Assembly: GCA_030267565.1 (NCBI GenBank)
Contig: BRXU01000060.1
Location: 62,001-126,000, forward strand
Source of the DNA: Pleodorina starrii
Lineage: Eukaryota; Chlorophyta; Chlorophyceae; Chlamydomonadales; Volvocaceae
DNA length: 64,000 bases
Direction: 5' to 3'
Positions within the stretch are counted from its first letter, which is position 1, and the number at the start of each line of letters is the position of its first letter. Position numbers and translations under genes: made by a program. This document shows, piece by piece, positions 47,401-57,164 of this stretch. The notes under the pieces were generated by a model. That model saw nothing but the letters and a program-made list of their open reading frames with translations, was not told the origin of the DNA and did not search any database.

Positions 47401-50400
47401 CTTCTGTTACTTCCTCCGTTTACGGGCTCCGGCCTGTACGTGGATAACCCACCCCTCCCTTCTTATTTCATTGTTGCAAATTCACTCTTCAAACCCCCTC
47501 TTCCCCCCTTTCCCAGGGTCGCGAGAACGGCTTCATTTACTTCCTGGTCAGTGGGGATGTGCAAGTGGTGCTGGACCTGCCCGACACATCGGACCCGGCG
47601 GCGCTGGCGGCAGCGATGGCGGCGCTCTCCGGAGCCAAGCTGACGGCCCAGCAGGCGGCGGCGCTGGCGGCGCACGCGACGGCGGGACCGACGGGGGCGG
47701 GGGGCGGCGGCGGCGGCGGCGGCCGCGGCGGGTCGGGTGGCGGGGCAAGGTGCGGCGAGAGGTTGGGGGGGCGTCATGCAAGGGGACAGCACTCACTCGG
47801 ACGGTCCTGCCTTACCCCGAACCCCCCTTTTCCACCCCCTTCCGCCGACTCCCCCCCCACACACAATCCCCGTGTCATTACTCTCCTCCTTTCATACACT
47901 TCCCCCCCGCCTCCGTCGCCTCCGTCCCTCCGCAGCGGTATCTTCTTTATTACCCCACTCCCCCACCCATCCCCCGGCCTTTACGCGGACAACCCCTCCC
48001 CCCCCCACACACACACACACCCAGACACAGACACACACTCTTCCTCACTGCACTCTCATACACTCCTCCTCCACCCATCCACCCATCCCCAGGCGGCCCG
48101 CGCGCGACTCCCTGGCCGTCCTGAATCCCTCCCCTGAGAGCGGCGTGGCGCCTAATCAGGCACCCAGCGCAGGGGCAGCGGGGGCGCCAACAGCAGCAGC
48201 AGCAGCAGGAGTCGGTGGTGGCGGCGGTGGAGGTGGTGGTGGTGGTGGTTCCAGTCAGTTGCCGAGCTTCGGTGTCACGCGGCGCATCGTGTTGGGGCGG
48301 AGGGGCAGCGGGGTGGTGCTGGGGGACGACCTGCTGAGGGTGAGAGGGGAAGGGGGGGCGGGGGTCGGGGGGGAAGGGGCGGGGGCGGGGGAACGGGGGG
48401 CCGAGGGCGGAGGGAAGGGGCGGGGGGAAGGGGCGGGTCGGGTGTTTGGGAGTTGGTACTGCGGGGTGCTGTGCAGAGGCCGGTGGAGGGGAGGCGGGGG
48501 CGGGGGCGGGGAGGGGGTAAATAGAGAAGATGTTGCATTGGAGCTTTGGAGGAACGGAGGCGGTGTTGACGGACCCGGGACCCGGGACCCGGGACCCGGC
48601 TCGTCGCGTGTCACCCTCCACCGGTCCATTCCCCCACCCCCCCACCCCCATCTCCGTGGAATGCCCTCCCTCTTCTTCCCCCCTCCTCTGTGTATCTTGA
48701 CCGCAATTCACACGCTCAACCTCAAATCCCCCGCCCTCCCCTGCAGGAGAAGCGTCTGACTGTGGGCGTGGTCGCCTCCTGCCGCTGCGTGTGTCTGGCC
48801 GTCAGTCCCCAGCGCTTCACCATGTGCTGTGACCCGCTCACCCTGCGTCTGTTCCACAAGCTGAGGGTGCAGCACTCGGCCACGGCGCTGTTCACGGAGG
48901 CGCTCATGCACACGGAGCAGAGGACGGCGCTGGGGGCGCTGTTCCGAGGGGTGGGTGGGGGGAGGGTGGGGGGAGGGTGGGGGGAGGGTGGGGGGAGGGG
49001 GGAGGTGGGGGGGAGGTGGGGGTTGGGGGTGGGGAAAGCTGGAGGGGAGGCGGGTGGGGAGAGGGCGGGGAGAGGGCGGGGGATAGCTGGGTGTGGGTGG
49101 GGGGGGTGTGTGGGACGTGGGGTGGGGGTGTGGATGAGCCACACCGTCAACCCCCAACCCTCCCCCAACCCCCGCTCATGTGTTTCCACCAGTGTGGAGT
49201 AACGCGCCGCTCGCAGGCCCCTCCCCCCCCTCCCCCCTCCCCCCGCCCTCTCCCAGCATACACACGTTGTGGGCACCCCATGACGTAGATGAGGGGGCGG
49301 AAGGGGGTTATTCCCCCCTTTCCCTCCCACCCTCGCCTGCCTCAACCATATCCAAGGCCCCCGTGCACCCAACCCCACCCCATCCCACCACCATCCCCGC
49401 GCCGGCGTATGTCTGCGCCGTTGTTCCTACTAACCTTCCCTCCCTCCCTCCCTTCCGTTCCCCTCCCCCCCTCCCCCCCTCCCCCCCCCAGTCGGTCCTC
49501 AATCAGTCGTACGGCCCCTCCGCCCTGAGACGCGAGGAGGCACCCGAGTCCAAGGCCTGGAGAGCGCCCAGCGTGGTACGACACTGGGGGGCTGGGGGGC
49601 TGGGATACTGGGGGGCTGGGGGTCTGGGGCACTGGGGGGGGCTGAGGGCGGGGAGGGGAGGGGAGGGGAGGGGAGGGGGAGGGGCTGTCCACGTCGGCAG
49701 GCGGGGGGAGGGCCGGGGACAAGGGGGAAAGAGGAAAAGGGAGTTAGGGAAGTGGTTACAGCCAAGGCCGGGGTCGGAATCGCTGGCTTGGGCGGTGCTG
49801 TGAGGTGCGGAGGTGGGCCCTCCTCCGGCGGAATCCTTTTCCTTACCCTTCGCCGCCGCCCTCCCCGTCTTTTACCTTACCTCCTCCCTCCCCCTTTTTG
49901 TGTCGCAGCGTCCCGAAGAGATCGCCATCCCCGCAGACAAAATCTACCGACAACCAACCAGCCCAAAGGCCGCCGGCGCAGCCGCCCCCTCCAGTGACGG
50001 CGGCGCCGCTCCCAGCGGCGGCGGCGGCGGCGGCGCCGCCGCCAGCGACCCCTCCGTCGCCGCCTCCACCCTGACTCCGGCGACGCAACACGGCGGCGGC
50101 GGCGGCGGCGGCAGCCGGGCCGGCGGCGGCGGCGGTGGCGGCAGCCCTCCTGGCGGGTTGAAGAGTCAGGCGTCGACGGCGACGTCGCCGGCCGCCGGCG
50201 GCGGCGGCGCCGCTGCCGCCACCGCCGCGGGGTCGCCGGCGCAGGCGGCGGCGGCGGACGTGTCGCCTCCGAAGCTGTACGGCGGGTTGACTGTGTCTCT
50301 GGTTCAGAGCCTGGTGGGGCGGGGGGTGGAGAGCGGCTCCATGGCGACATTTCTGCAGGTGGGTAAAAAAGAAGATACCGCAGCGAAGGGGGGAGGTGGG

Positions 50401-53400
50401 GGTTGGGGGGTGGTGGAGGGAGGTGGTGGGAGGTGGCGGGGTGCGGGGAAGGGGGAGGGGGGTGGTAGAGTATGACCGTCTACATAAGTGGGGGTTCGTG
50501 TCGGGGTTCTCACGGTCCCAGTTGGTTCGGTTCGGTCCGGGTTGTGATGAGGGGGGTGGGGGTGGGGGATGGGGGGCGGTGGAGAGGGTGGCAGGGGCTG
50601 GAGGGGGGGAAAGGGGGCATGGGGTACGGGAAGGGGGGTAGTGAACGGCTGGGGGAGGGGGCCGCGGCGCGGTGCGGGGCGGGGCGGTGCTGCCTGGGGT
50701 GACAGTCTGGTTCTGGCTGGTCAGAACAGTACGGAGACGCCGGTGGAGGTGGAGGTGGTAATTAAAACGGCCCGGGACGAGGGAACGCAACGTAGTTACC
50801 CGGAGGTGGAGGTAAACGGCGATTACTTCCTCCCCGGCTTGCTGGGTAGGGCTGGATCAGGACAGCTGCCAAACTCTGATGCGTGGGGCTGAATCACCGG
50901 GCCCAAATACCCTCCAACCCCCCCGACCCCGACCCCCCCCCCGCGACCTTCCAGCTCCCCCTCAATGCACACATACACTCAACAGCCACCCCCCAAACTC
51001 CCGCAACCCCCCTGCAGTACCAAACGCCCCCCTTTCCCTTTCCCCTCCCTTCCCTTTCCTCACCCTCCCTTCCCTCCCTCCCCCTCCCTTCCCCCACTTT
51101 TTTTCTCACCCTCCCTTTCCCTCCCCCCCCTCCCTTCCCTCCCCCCTCCCTCCCCCTCCCGTCCCCCTTGCTCAGCGCATCCGGGCCTCCGAGTCCGACC
51201 CGCTGAGTGGCGGTCAGGGGGGCGGGCGGGACGGTCAACTGGGTCCCCGAGATCTGGACCTATCTCAGCAGATGGGGGGAATCACGGCACAGCCCCAAAA
51301 GGTGTACACGGACATGCACGAGGCGGCGTGTATGGCGGTCATAAAGGTGGGGTTGGGGGAGGGGGGAAAGGGGAGGGGAGGGGGAGGCCGTGTGGGTGGG
51401 TGGGTGCGCGCGAGAGAGGGAGGGGGTAAATTAGGTTTCGGAGCCGCAGGCGGGCCCGCCAATCTAAGAAATACGCACGAACCCCCGGGACAGTGACTCC
51501 AGGGACTCTTTGACGCCACTTCGGTGGCCGCGCACTGAGCCCGGGAGCAGCCCGCCATTCCCCTTCCCCGGGCATCTCACCTCCTCCCGTCTCCTTTCAT
51601 ATCTCATCTCATCGCTTTGTGCTGTCATGTGTCTCGGGTGGGAGTTGGGGCGACTCCCCCCGTCTGCCGGCATGCCGCCACCGCCATCCCCCCGCACCCT
51701 CCCACCCACCCACCCACCCACCCACCCACCCGCACCGCCACTGTCACCGTCGCCGCCGTTCCATCCTTTGCGGTTTCAGGTTCAGTTCCATGGACTCCTA
51801 TGTTTGTCAGCCCCCCCCTGTCAGCCTATTGCCTCACTGGACTGTCATACCCCACCCCCCCATCCCCCAAACCACCACCCCACCACCCCACCACCCCTCC
51901 CCCCACCTCTCCACCACCCCTCCACCCTCCCCCCCTTCCATCCCCTCCAGGTGGAGCTATCTCCGGGACAGCTGGATGTACGGCTGGATCCACTGGCGCA
52001 GGTACGGTTATACGGCAGGGGAGGAAAGGGGGGAGAGGGGCAGGGAGAGGGAGGCGGGGCAGGTGGGTATGTGGGTGAGTGGGTGGGTGGGACCGCCTTG
52101 TCTTGCCTTCGCCTTGGGATGCTAATGAGGGGTGCGTTTGGGGGGGGGTAGGGGATTGGGGGAAGGGTGGCTGGGTGGCCGGCTGGGTAGGTGGGTGGGG
52201 GGGTTGTAGAGCAGCTGCGGCGGCTGCGGCGGGGTTGTGTCCTTGTGCTTCGCACTTCGCACTTCGCACTTACCGCGGGGCACAACCCGTCCTCCCCCTT
52301 GCCTTGCCTTGCCTTGCCTTCCCCTTTCCTCCCCCCCCCCCCACACACACCCCTCCGGCCTACCCCTGGGCAACCCACTCCTCCGATTCCGCCTGCGCTT
52401 ATACCCCCTGCCGCGATTCCATCGTCTGCTGTATTTCACTCTCTGCTGCGATTTCACCCTCCGGCGTCCGGGTCCCTTCCGGGCCCTCCCCCCCGTCCGG
52501 GTCCGTTCGCTAACGCTGTCTCCGTCGCCGCTGCGGTATCATTTTTTACCCCCCCCCCCCGCGTCCCAGCAGCTTGGTCAACAACGTCCGCAGTGACTCA
52601 TTCTTACGGTATATAAAGGAGCGCATCACTCCCTGACCACCATCACCCCCCCCCCCCCCCGGGACTTCTTTTGTTACGTTACCGTTCACGGGCTCCGGCC
52701 TATACGTGGATAACCCCCCCCCGTCCCGCAAATTCACTCTTCAAACCCCCCTCCCGTGGATACCCCCCCTCCCCCCCCCCCCGGGTCCCACCAGGTGTTG
52801 GACGACATTGGCGTCCAGTGGAGCGATCTGGCCCACCGCTTCGGACTGCAACTGGTGCGCTGGCGCACACACGACTTCTTTCTGGTGACGCCGCTGGACA
52901 CGGCAGCAGGCCGGGGAGGCAAGAGGTCGCGGGTTCGAGTCATGGCGGACGCGTTGCTGTCCTTTGCGGCGGAGTTCAGGTGGGGCGATTGAGGAAGGGG
53001 GGCAGTGGGCGGGCGGAGTTCAGGTGGGGAGATTGAGGAAGGAAGGGGGGGGAGGGAGTGGGCGGAGGAGGACGGAGGATGGCGCGGGGGAGTGGGGGTG
53101 GGGAGCGGGGAAAGGGGTTGGGCGAAGGGAGGGGTGGGGTGTGTGGGGGTGGGTAAGAGTAGAGCAGTTCAAAGAGACAATCCTTACAAGTCACTCCCAA
53201 CCCCCGCCCTCGCCCCGTCCCAGTTCCCCCTCCCGCGGCCCCCACCACCAGCACCATCCCCCTCCAACGTCGCCGCCGTTCCAACGTCGCTGCGACTTCG
53301 TCTGCTCTCCCCCCGATCGCAACAACAACGTCCGCAGTGTCTCATGGTTATATAAAGGAACATATCTCTCCCTCCCTCCCTCCCCTCCCCCTCCTCTGCA

Positions 53401-56400
53401 GGCGCATCGTGGCCCAGAACGAGATCCCCCACCTGACCATGTGTGCCGGTCTGGCCATCGGCGGTCTCTTCTCCTCCTACGACTCGGGCCACTTCCTGGT
53501 GCACTGCTCAGGACAGGCATACAGCGCGGCGCAGCACCTGTGCAGAATGGTGGGGTGAGGGGGGTGTGAGGAGGGTTGGGGGGTGGGGTGTTGGGGGGTG
53601 GGGGAGTGGGAGGTTGGGGGTGGGGGGGGGCCAGGGTGGGGGTGTGTGATAAAGAATGAATCGCAGCGATGGGGGAGGTGGGAGTGGGTGGTGGATGGAC
53701 AGATGGAGGGAGGGAGGAACGAGGGAGGGAAGACGCCTTCGTTCCACCGCTGCGGTCGGTCTCACCTTCATTCACACCCCTTCCCCCCCTACCCCTACTC
53801 TTCCACGCCGTCTCTTTCGGCCCCACATACGGCCTACGTGGACCGTTATCCTGTACCCCCCCCGCCCCCCGCCTTTCAGTGTGTATGAGACAAAACCCTA
53901 AAACCCTACCTCCCCCCGCCTCCCCCCTCCCCATAAAGGAGCATATCACTCCCTGACCCCCCTCCCCCCACACACACACACACCTCCCCCCGCTGCGGTA
54001 TCTTTGATTCTCCCCTCCGGCCCCCCCCCCGACCCCGACCCCCCCCCCTCCCCCCCCCCACACAGGCCTGTGAGGAGGGTCAGTGGCAGGGCACCGTGCT
54101 GGTTGCGGACAGTGTGGCCCAGGCTCTCTCCCGGACCCACACCGTGGCCTTCGCGGCAGGGGGGTTCACGCTGGTGGGGGCGGTGGGCGCCACACCCGGC
54201 TCGCCCCGAAACCTGATGCACATGGCCACGGGGCGCAGCATGGCCGCCTCGGTGGCGATGATGGGCGATGAGGACGATGAGCCCGTGTCGCAGGGTGCGT
54301 GTGTGTATGTGCGTGCGTGCGTGTGTGTGTGTGTGTGTGTATGGGGGGAGTGGGGGGGGGACGGGGAGGGGAGAGCGGGGGGATGGGAAAAATGATACCG
54401 CAGCGGAGGGGGGGATGTAGGCGGCCGAGAACCCACCAGTCATGTAATTACCAGACGTGTCTGGGGGCGGAGGGGTCCGGGTGGGTGGATGTGGGTTGTT
54501 ACTCTGTGTGTGTGTGTGGGTGGGGTGGGGATGTTGTGTGCGAGTGCGTGCAAGTGAAAGGGAAAGCGGCATAAGGCTCATAAGGCACCACCGTTTCCCC
54601 CAAACCAAACCCAACCCTTAACGCAGGCACCCAGCCCTACTTCAAGCGCGGCGCCGGCGGCGGCAGCGCCAGCGCCAGCGGCCGGCGGCGGCTGCTGCTG
54701 AGTACCTCGGGCTCGGGCTCGGCCGCGGTTTCGACTTCCGGCTGCGGCTCCTCCAGCGGCCGCCGCTCCGCCCACTTTCTGCGCTCCTCCGCTGACGGGG
54801 CGTACTTCGACGAAGATCTGGTGCGGGACGGCGGCGACGGCGGCGGCGGAGGCGGCGGCGGCGGCGGCGACCCGTACGCCGACTCGTACAGCGGCGGCCA
54901 CAACCTGCAGCATGTGCTGTCGTTCAACCACCGTGTCTTGCCGGCGCGGCGGTTGATGGGTGAGTACGGCGGTACAGCGGTACGGCAGAACGGTGGTACG
55001 ACAGTACGGCAGTACGGTGACAGCGAGGGTTTGGGCGATGGGCAGAGGGGGGGGGGCGGGGGGGTGAGGGAGGGCGGCGGGAGGGGGAAGGGGGGACGGT
55101 CTTCATTTTTCGGCGTGTGGGATACCATGTCGTACCCTGTCGTACCGTACTAAGTCCGGAGCCCCGACGCAGATGCCCTCCTCCCTCTTCCCCTCTCCCC
55201 TCTCCCCCCCTCTCCCCCCCTCTCCCCCCTCTCCCCCCTCCCCTCCCCTTCCCCCCTCCCAGTGACTTCCTCCCTGCCGCATCTCCCCAAGACCGCCTCG
55301 ACGCATCTAGACAAACCCAAACCCACCACCACCACCAGCCACACCACCACCCACACCACCACCACCGCCAACCACCACCACCCCAACCCCAGTATCCCCA
55401 CCACCACCACCATCAGCACCAGCACCAGCAGCACCCTCCAGCACCCTCAGCCGAGTCAGCATCCGTCCCCCAAGCAGCCCTCCCTCAAGGCCAGTCGGCG
55501 CCACCTGCACGTATCCTTGTCGCTGGCCGACACCGCCGACCCCGGACCTGAAGCCACCGGCCCCGGTCCCGGAGAGAGGAGCCCCGGTGGAGGCGGTGGC
55601 GGCGGAGGCGGAGGCGGCGGAGGCGGAGGCGGGCCTCACCACGCCGCGACCCGGGTGAGTATCGCTGCCTTGCCCGGCCCTGTGGCCCTGGCCCTGGCCC
55701 CACCCTGCCAAAGAATCGCAATAACAGAGACATCGATGTCGGCCTGGTCTGGCCCCGGCAAGCTGGCCTACGGTACCTGGTGTACGCCCCCTGGCCTGCC
55801 CCGGCAATGTCGATAGTGGCGTCCATCGCCCGCGCGCCCGCTACGCCTCCACGTAACACCGCCGCCGCGCACATGACCAGTTGACTACCCCTCCCCTCCC
55901 CTCACCTCACCTCCCCCCCAACCCATACACACGCATTCCCCCCTTCCGGAATGTTTCCCTGCTACATGACCGTTTACGGGCTTGGGCCTATGCGTGGATC
56001 ACCACCCCTTTCTTTTAGACCGACGCCCAGATACGGTATGACGATGCCCCTCCCTCCCTCCCTCCCTCCCTCTTGTTCGGTAAGTATTGCTGGGCTCTGG
56101 GTCCGTTCGCTAACGCCGTCTCCGTCCCTTCGCTGCGGTATTTTCTTTTTACCCTCCCTCGAGCAGCTGGCGCCGCTGGGGGGCCCTCCCGCGGACAATG
56201 CCACCACTGGCGGCGGCGGCGGCGGCGGGCCGGACGGGCCGGACGGGCCCCACCACCACGCCGCCGGCGCCGCCAGCAACTTCGACGACCACCACCACCA
56301 CCACCACCACCACCGCCAGCAGCAGCAGCAGCCCTACCCGCCGCGCAGGGTCTCCGAAGCCCGTTTCGCCAATTTCCGCGCCCGACTCAACCCCGCGACG

Positions 56401-56760
56401 TCGCTGTTGATACAACCCAGCGGCGGCCTGGTCGCCGGCTTCGTCCTCGGCGCCGCCGACGGCGGCGGCCAGCTCAGCGGCTCGCTAAGTACGGCATCGC
56501 AGCTGCAGCTGCAGCCGAGTCGGCTGGAGGAGACCGGCAGCGGCGCCGCCAACGGGCTGAACATGGCGTCGCCGGGGCGCGGCGAGACGTTGTACGACGA
56601 CGGGAATTTGTACGGCAGGGCGCATGCGCAGGACAGGTACGAGACAGGCGGGAACTGCCGGCGCAGCTTGCGTTGGGCGGCTGGGTGGGTGGTGGTGTGC
56701 GATTGGGGCGAGGCGGGATGGAGGAGGGCGAGGGAGGGAGGGGGGAGGGAGGGGACGTGA
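41441..56760 (+). CDS. Cyclic-nucleotide-binding-domain protein with degenerate class III nucleotide cyclase domain
   Basis: 21 exons: 41441-41533, 41940-41999, 43138-43209, 43834-44035, 44603-44940, 45238-45620, 46100-46271, 46608-46748, 47517-47749, 48093-48339, 48747-48950, 49492-49575, 49909-50358, 51176-51346, 51951-52001, 52795-52979, 53402-53549, 54066-54294, 54627-54959, 55263-55654 and 56167-56760. Every junction keeps phase; about 1593 aa. Residues 68-130 look like a degenerate CNBD. Residues 441-700 form a clear CNBD (LPFLRHTPLKELYRLSRHLQ, FQAGEVLLNQGRENGFIYFL, VSGDVQVV) interrupted by a low-complexity insert. Residues 935-1110 follow the cyclase fold (LDPLAQVLDDIGVQWSDL, LTMCAGLAIGGLF, GQAYSAAQHLCRM, TVLVADSVAQAL). 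The metal Asp strand and the Asn/Arg catalytic positions are replaced, so it is probably catalytically dead. The C-terminus is His/Thr/Gly/Gln-rich. An upstream exon may exist. The last exon may instead splice at 56637 into the LRR gene. Confidence 0.72.
43465..43567. repeat. (GGC/AGC)n trinucleotide repeat in intron 3
   Basis: GGCGGC(GGC)AGC units are repeated about 12 times. It lies between the exons ending 43209 and starting 43834, so it is intronic despite being open in several frames. Confidence 0.8.
44196..44262 (+). repeat. Dispersed repeat block A, reverse orientation, in intron 4
   Basis: TAACCGATACCGCAGCGG, then CGGGACGGCCGAGTAGGCGA and CAGAACCCACCCGCCATGTA. It is a clear copy of the sequence at 39614 and 54385. 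Confidence 0.7.
44475..44570. repeat. 22 bp pyrimidine minisatellite upstream of a 3' splice site
   Basis: Four to five units of CCTCTTCCTCACCCGCCCTC lie immediately before the acceptor at 44602, extending that intron's pyrimidine tract. Confidence 0.75.
44954..44985 (+). repeat. Dispersed repeat block D in intron 5
   Basis: GGGGGTAAAAGAAAACGGCC followed by CGGGGAGG, starting about 14 bases inside the intron (donor 44941). It matches the copies at 4475, 13711 and 50757. Confidence 0.65.
47415..47452 (+). repeat. Dispersed repeat block B in intron 8
   Basis: CCGTTTACGGGCTCCGGCCT, then GTACGTGGATAACCCA, 64 bases before the 3' splice site at 47516. Confidence 0.75.
47918..48000 (+). repeat. 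Dispersed repeat blocks A then B in intron 9
   Basis: Block A (CCTCCGCAGCGGTATCTTC, then TTTATTACCCC) is followed about 25 bases later by block B (CGGCCTTTACGCGGACAACC). The acceptor is at 48092. Confidence 0.65.
50359..50392 (+). repeat. Dispersed repeat block A (reverse) starting at the donor of intron 13
   Basis: The intron itself begins GTGGGTAAAAAAGAAGATAC, then CGCAGCGAAGG, so the repeat coincides with the 5' splice site. Confidence 0.6.
50755..50805 (+). repeat. Dispersed repeat block D in intron 13
   Basis: TAATTAAAACGGCCCGGGAC, then GAGGGAACGCAACGTAGTT. It is a second repeat fragment in the same intron as the copy at 50359. Confidence 0.65.
52501..52720 (+). repeat. Dispersed composite repeat, fullest copy (blocks A, C, B) in intron 15
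   Basis: Block A is GTCCGTTCGCTAACGCTGTC, then CCGCTGCGGTATCATTTTTT. Block C is CAACAACGTCCGCAGTGACT, then TATATAAAGGAGCGCATCAC. Block B is GTTACCGTTCACGGGCTCC, then GGCCTATACGTGGATAACCC. The pieces are separated by C runs. The acceptor is at 52794. Block C recurs at 53326-53370 and in part at 53930-53957. Confidence 0.75.
53891..53909. repeat. Short telomere-like patch in intron 17
   Basis: About two and a half units of CCCTAAAA, in sense orientation, about 155 bases upstream of the acceptor at 54065. Confidence 0.5.
54383..54446 (+). repeat. Dispersed repeat block A, reverse orientation, in intron 18
   Basis: AAAATGATACCGCAGCGGAG, then GTAGGCGGCCGAGAACCCAC and AGTCATGTAA. It is a close copy of the sequence at 44196. 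Confidence 0.7.
55967..56156 (+). repeat. Dispersed repeat blocks B and A in intron 20
   Basis: Block B (CCGTTTACGGGCTTGGGCCT, then ATGCGTGGATCACC) lies at 55970-56003. Block A (GTCCGTTCGCTAACGCCGTC, then CTTCGCTGCGGTATTTTC) lies at 56099-56156. The block order is reversed relative to 52501. The acceptor is at 56166. Confidence 0.7.
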
Positions 56761-56806
56761 TGCGTGAGCGAGGGGATTGCCACGCTGCCCTTGGTACCGG
56801 TAATCC

Positions 56807-56811
56807 TGTAA
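56807..56811 (+). terminator. TGTAA poly(A) signal candidate, CNBD/cyclase-like gene
   Basis: TGTAA lies 47 bases after the in-frame stop at 56758-56760. This supports ending the CNBD gene here and treating the LRR gene as separate. Confidence 0.4.
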
Positions 56812-57164
56812 TGCCCTCGACAATGCATGTGTCTTTTGTCTTTGACATATCAAAGTGTTATCCTGTTCGTTTTTGCCTGGCTGCGACGATGGCTGCTGCA
56901 AACACCCCAAAATCTGCCGTCCCTGCCTTCCCCCACACGCCCGCTCTTGGATCCGCCCCCCCCCCGACGTTGTTATGCGCCCCGATCCGGATCTGGATCC
57001 TGATCCGGTAGAACCACAACATGAAACCCCTAGAACAATTACTTGAAACCCGATTTGAATACCGCCCTTGCCACACACGCTTCAGCCAACGGTCGCCCGC
57101 CTCAGCGGCGTGCCGCCTGACCGCCAACTCCCACCGCCGAGAGCGCATCGCGGCGGGAAGCGCC

